This document shows positions 42,663-43,474 of a stretch of DNA of 43,474 nucleotides, piece after piece (position 1 is the first letter of the stretch; every line of letters begins with the position of its first letter). Origin of the DNA: UBA8752 sp965657965 (GTDB lineage Bacteria > Bacteroidota > Bacteroidia > Flavobacteriales_D > Sanyastnellaceae); NCBI GenBank assembly GCA_965657965.1, contig CBFHQM010000022.1, positions 1 to 43,474 on the forward strand. Direction: 5' to 3'. A program made the translations under genes and the position numbers. The notes beneath the pieces are model-generated. The model saw only the letters and a program-made list of their open reading frames with translations. It was not told the origin of the DNA and did no database searches.

Positions 42663-42968
42663 TCAAGCCGGCTCTACTTCTGCATTCAGGTCTCTTTCCG
42701 TCAAAGCGGTACAAATGGGCTCCAACTCGTCAAAGTCGCCATTTTTGACGGAGCACTTTCCCTTCGTGTGAACAATAATGGCACACTGCTCAGCTTGCAG
42801 CGCATCATGGCCACAGTAAGCCATAAGGCACTCAATCACATGGTCAAACGTATTCTCGTCGTCATTGTAAAGAACGATGTGCCAACCTTCAGACACGGCC
42901 TCATCCAAGGCCACTTCTTCCTCGACAAGGGTGTCTTCGTCGTGGGCGGATCGGAGTACATATTTCAC
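42663..42968 (-). CDS. clpS: ATP-dependent Clp protease adaptor ClpS
   Basis: An adaptor that binds N-degron residues and delivers proteins to ClpAP or ClpCP. Core motifs: WHIVLYNDDENTFDHVIEC, AEQCAIIVHTKGKCSV and the end FDELEPICTALTERDL. The Asp-Asp and His residues that contact the substrate N-terminus in ClpS are in place. I chose a GTG start at 42968 (101 residues): an exact TAnnTTTG box lies 4 bases before it, inside the longer frame, and the length fits the family. ATG codons at 43004 and 43001 would add 11 or 12 residues and remain possible. Confidence 0.88.
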   Translation of the reverse strand: MKYVLRSAHDEDTLVEEEVALDEAVSEGWHIVLYNDDENTFDHVIECLMAYCGHDALQAEQCAIIVHTKGKCSVKNGDFDELEPICTALTERDLNAEVEPA

Positions 42969-42972
42969 ACCA

Positions 42973-42980
42973 CAAAAGTA
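42973..42980 (-). promoter_or_regulatory. -7 promoter box of clpS (TACTTTTG)
   Basis: An exact TAnnTTTG match on the minus strand, with 4 bases (tggt) between it and the GTG at 42968. It is identical to the gcvT box and has the same spacing. Confidence 0.45.
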
Positions 42981-43100
42981 GACGTTCTCAACTTTCCCCA
43001 TCATCCCGGCCAAGCGCAATTCATGCCCCTGAAAATCCAACCTAGACCTTTTGACTAGCGGGGCGAAACATATTCAATCTCAGGGTGTTGTGATGTTGTA

Positions 43101-43474
43101 ATGATTCGAAAACCAAGCATCTTAATTCTCGGCCCCGACGCCACCACGCGTCGACCATTCACTCAATTGGAAGAGTTGGGGTGTGACGTTCGCTCAGCGA
43201 GCAAGGCAGCGGAAGCTGCGGGCCTGTGCCTTTTTACGCCTCCCGACCTGATTGTGGTCACGGGCCGAAACAACGGACTCGAAGAGTTCATTGATCAGTT
43301 GAAAGAGCAAAACAAGTTGAGAGTACTCGACATGGAGCTCGTTCCAGTTCATGCAGATTCAGATACCACTGAAGCTGCTCACTTTGAAGAATCCGTGACT
43401 TCCGCTTTGGAAGAGCTGGACACTTCGAAAATGAAGGCCAAGCACTTTTTCACCAAGGTGGGAAACAAGTTGCG
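43101..43474 (+). CDS. Receiver-like protein, partial, without phospho-acceptor Asp
   Basis: An open frame of 124 codons that runs off the right edge. It starts MIRKPSILILGPDATTRRPF. The pattern ILILGPDATTRR, then LEELGCDVRSASKAAEA, then PPDLIVVTGRNNGLEEFIDQ follows the layout of a response-regulator receiver domain (ILIVDD at strand 1, then PDLIxLD at strand 3). Where receivers have the phosphorylated Asp this protein has Thr (T of IVVTGRN), and the acidic pair is reduced to one Asp. It is therefore a pseudo-receiver or a related flavodoxin-like fold. What follows outside the window is unknown. Confidence 0.7.
   Translation, partial: MIRKPSILILGPDATTRRPFTQLEELGCDVRSASKAAEAAGLCLFTPPDLIVVTGRNNGLEEFIDQLKEQNKLRVLDMELVPVHADSDTTEAAHFEESVTSALEELDTSKMKAKHFFTKVGNKL

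Overview
The window is a compact piece of a chromosome from the phylum Bacteroidota, most likely a Flavobacteriales-type marine or freshwater lineage with fairly high GC for that group. The evidence is gene content: type IX secretion (T9SS) cargo with C-terminal sorting domains, a GldI-like FKBP lipoprotein, DUF5683, DUF3276 (PUR family), a LepB with a fused N-terminal membrane domain, and TAnnTTTG promoter boxes. About 41 protein genes are visible. No rRNA, tRNA, CRISPR, insertion sequence or prophage was seen. A run of Ns at 245-254 marks a scaffold gap. No gene-free stretch exceeds 300 bases; the longest is the dnaA upstream region (5296-5570).

Layout. 1-3413: a partial unknown gene and nth on the minus strand, divergent from nrnA and two FKBP-type lipoproteins. 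3417-5570: LMW phosphatase and dnaA with a DnaA box upstream. 5571-9572: gcvT, comB, a S1/P1-like zinc enzyme and a tRNA-queuosine mannosyltransferase homologue, apparently one operon. 9636-9968: an orphan ParE-like toxin. 9928-15887: a seven-gene operon UPF0173, parA, parB, DUF5683, dapB, lepB, wbqC, with a perfect DnaA box just upstream of its promoter. 15978-19055: a PUR-family protein and a large PKD/CHU_C surface protein. 19205-21162: DEAD-box RNA helicase and msrB. 21172-22640: a three-gene ECF sigma module. 22677-26091: mtaB, lgt, suhB. 26201-31096: two T9SS cargo genes, an FG-GAP/ASPIC protein and a pentaheme cytochrome. 31100-35918: exoDNase III, an arginyltransferase-like protein, and the operon nfeD, SPFH protein, aldehyde dehydrogenase. 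36032-42588: two paralogous FG-GAP/ASPIC T9SS proteins flanking coaE and rpe. 42663-end: clpS and the start of a pseudo-receiver protein.

The genes suggest a cell that combines core housekeeping (replication initiation, segregation, lysine and CoA synthesis, lipoprotein and signal-peptide processing, DNA repair, tRNA modification) with investment in large secreted surface proteins. The least ordinary observations are: a recurring TAnnTTTG box placed exactly 4 bases before start codons, suggesting leaderless mRNAs; a multiheme cytochrome with a T9SS sorting domain; a bacterial QTMAN-like enzyme; an endonuclease III with all four Fe-S cysteine positions replaced; and a DnaA box at the parAB operon promoter. 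No single locus can be shown from sequence alone to be a wholly new system.
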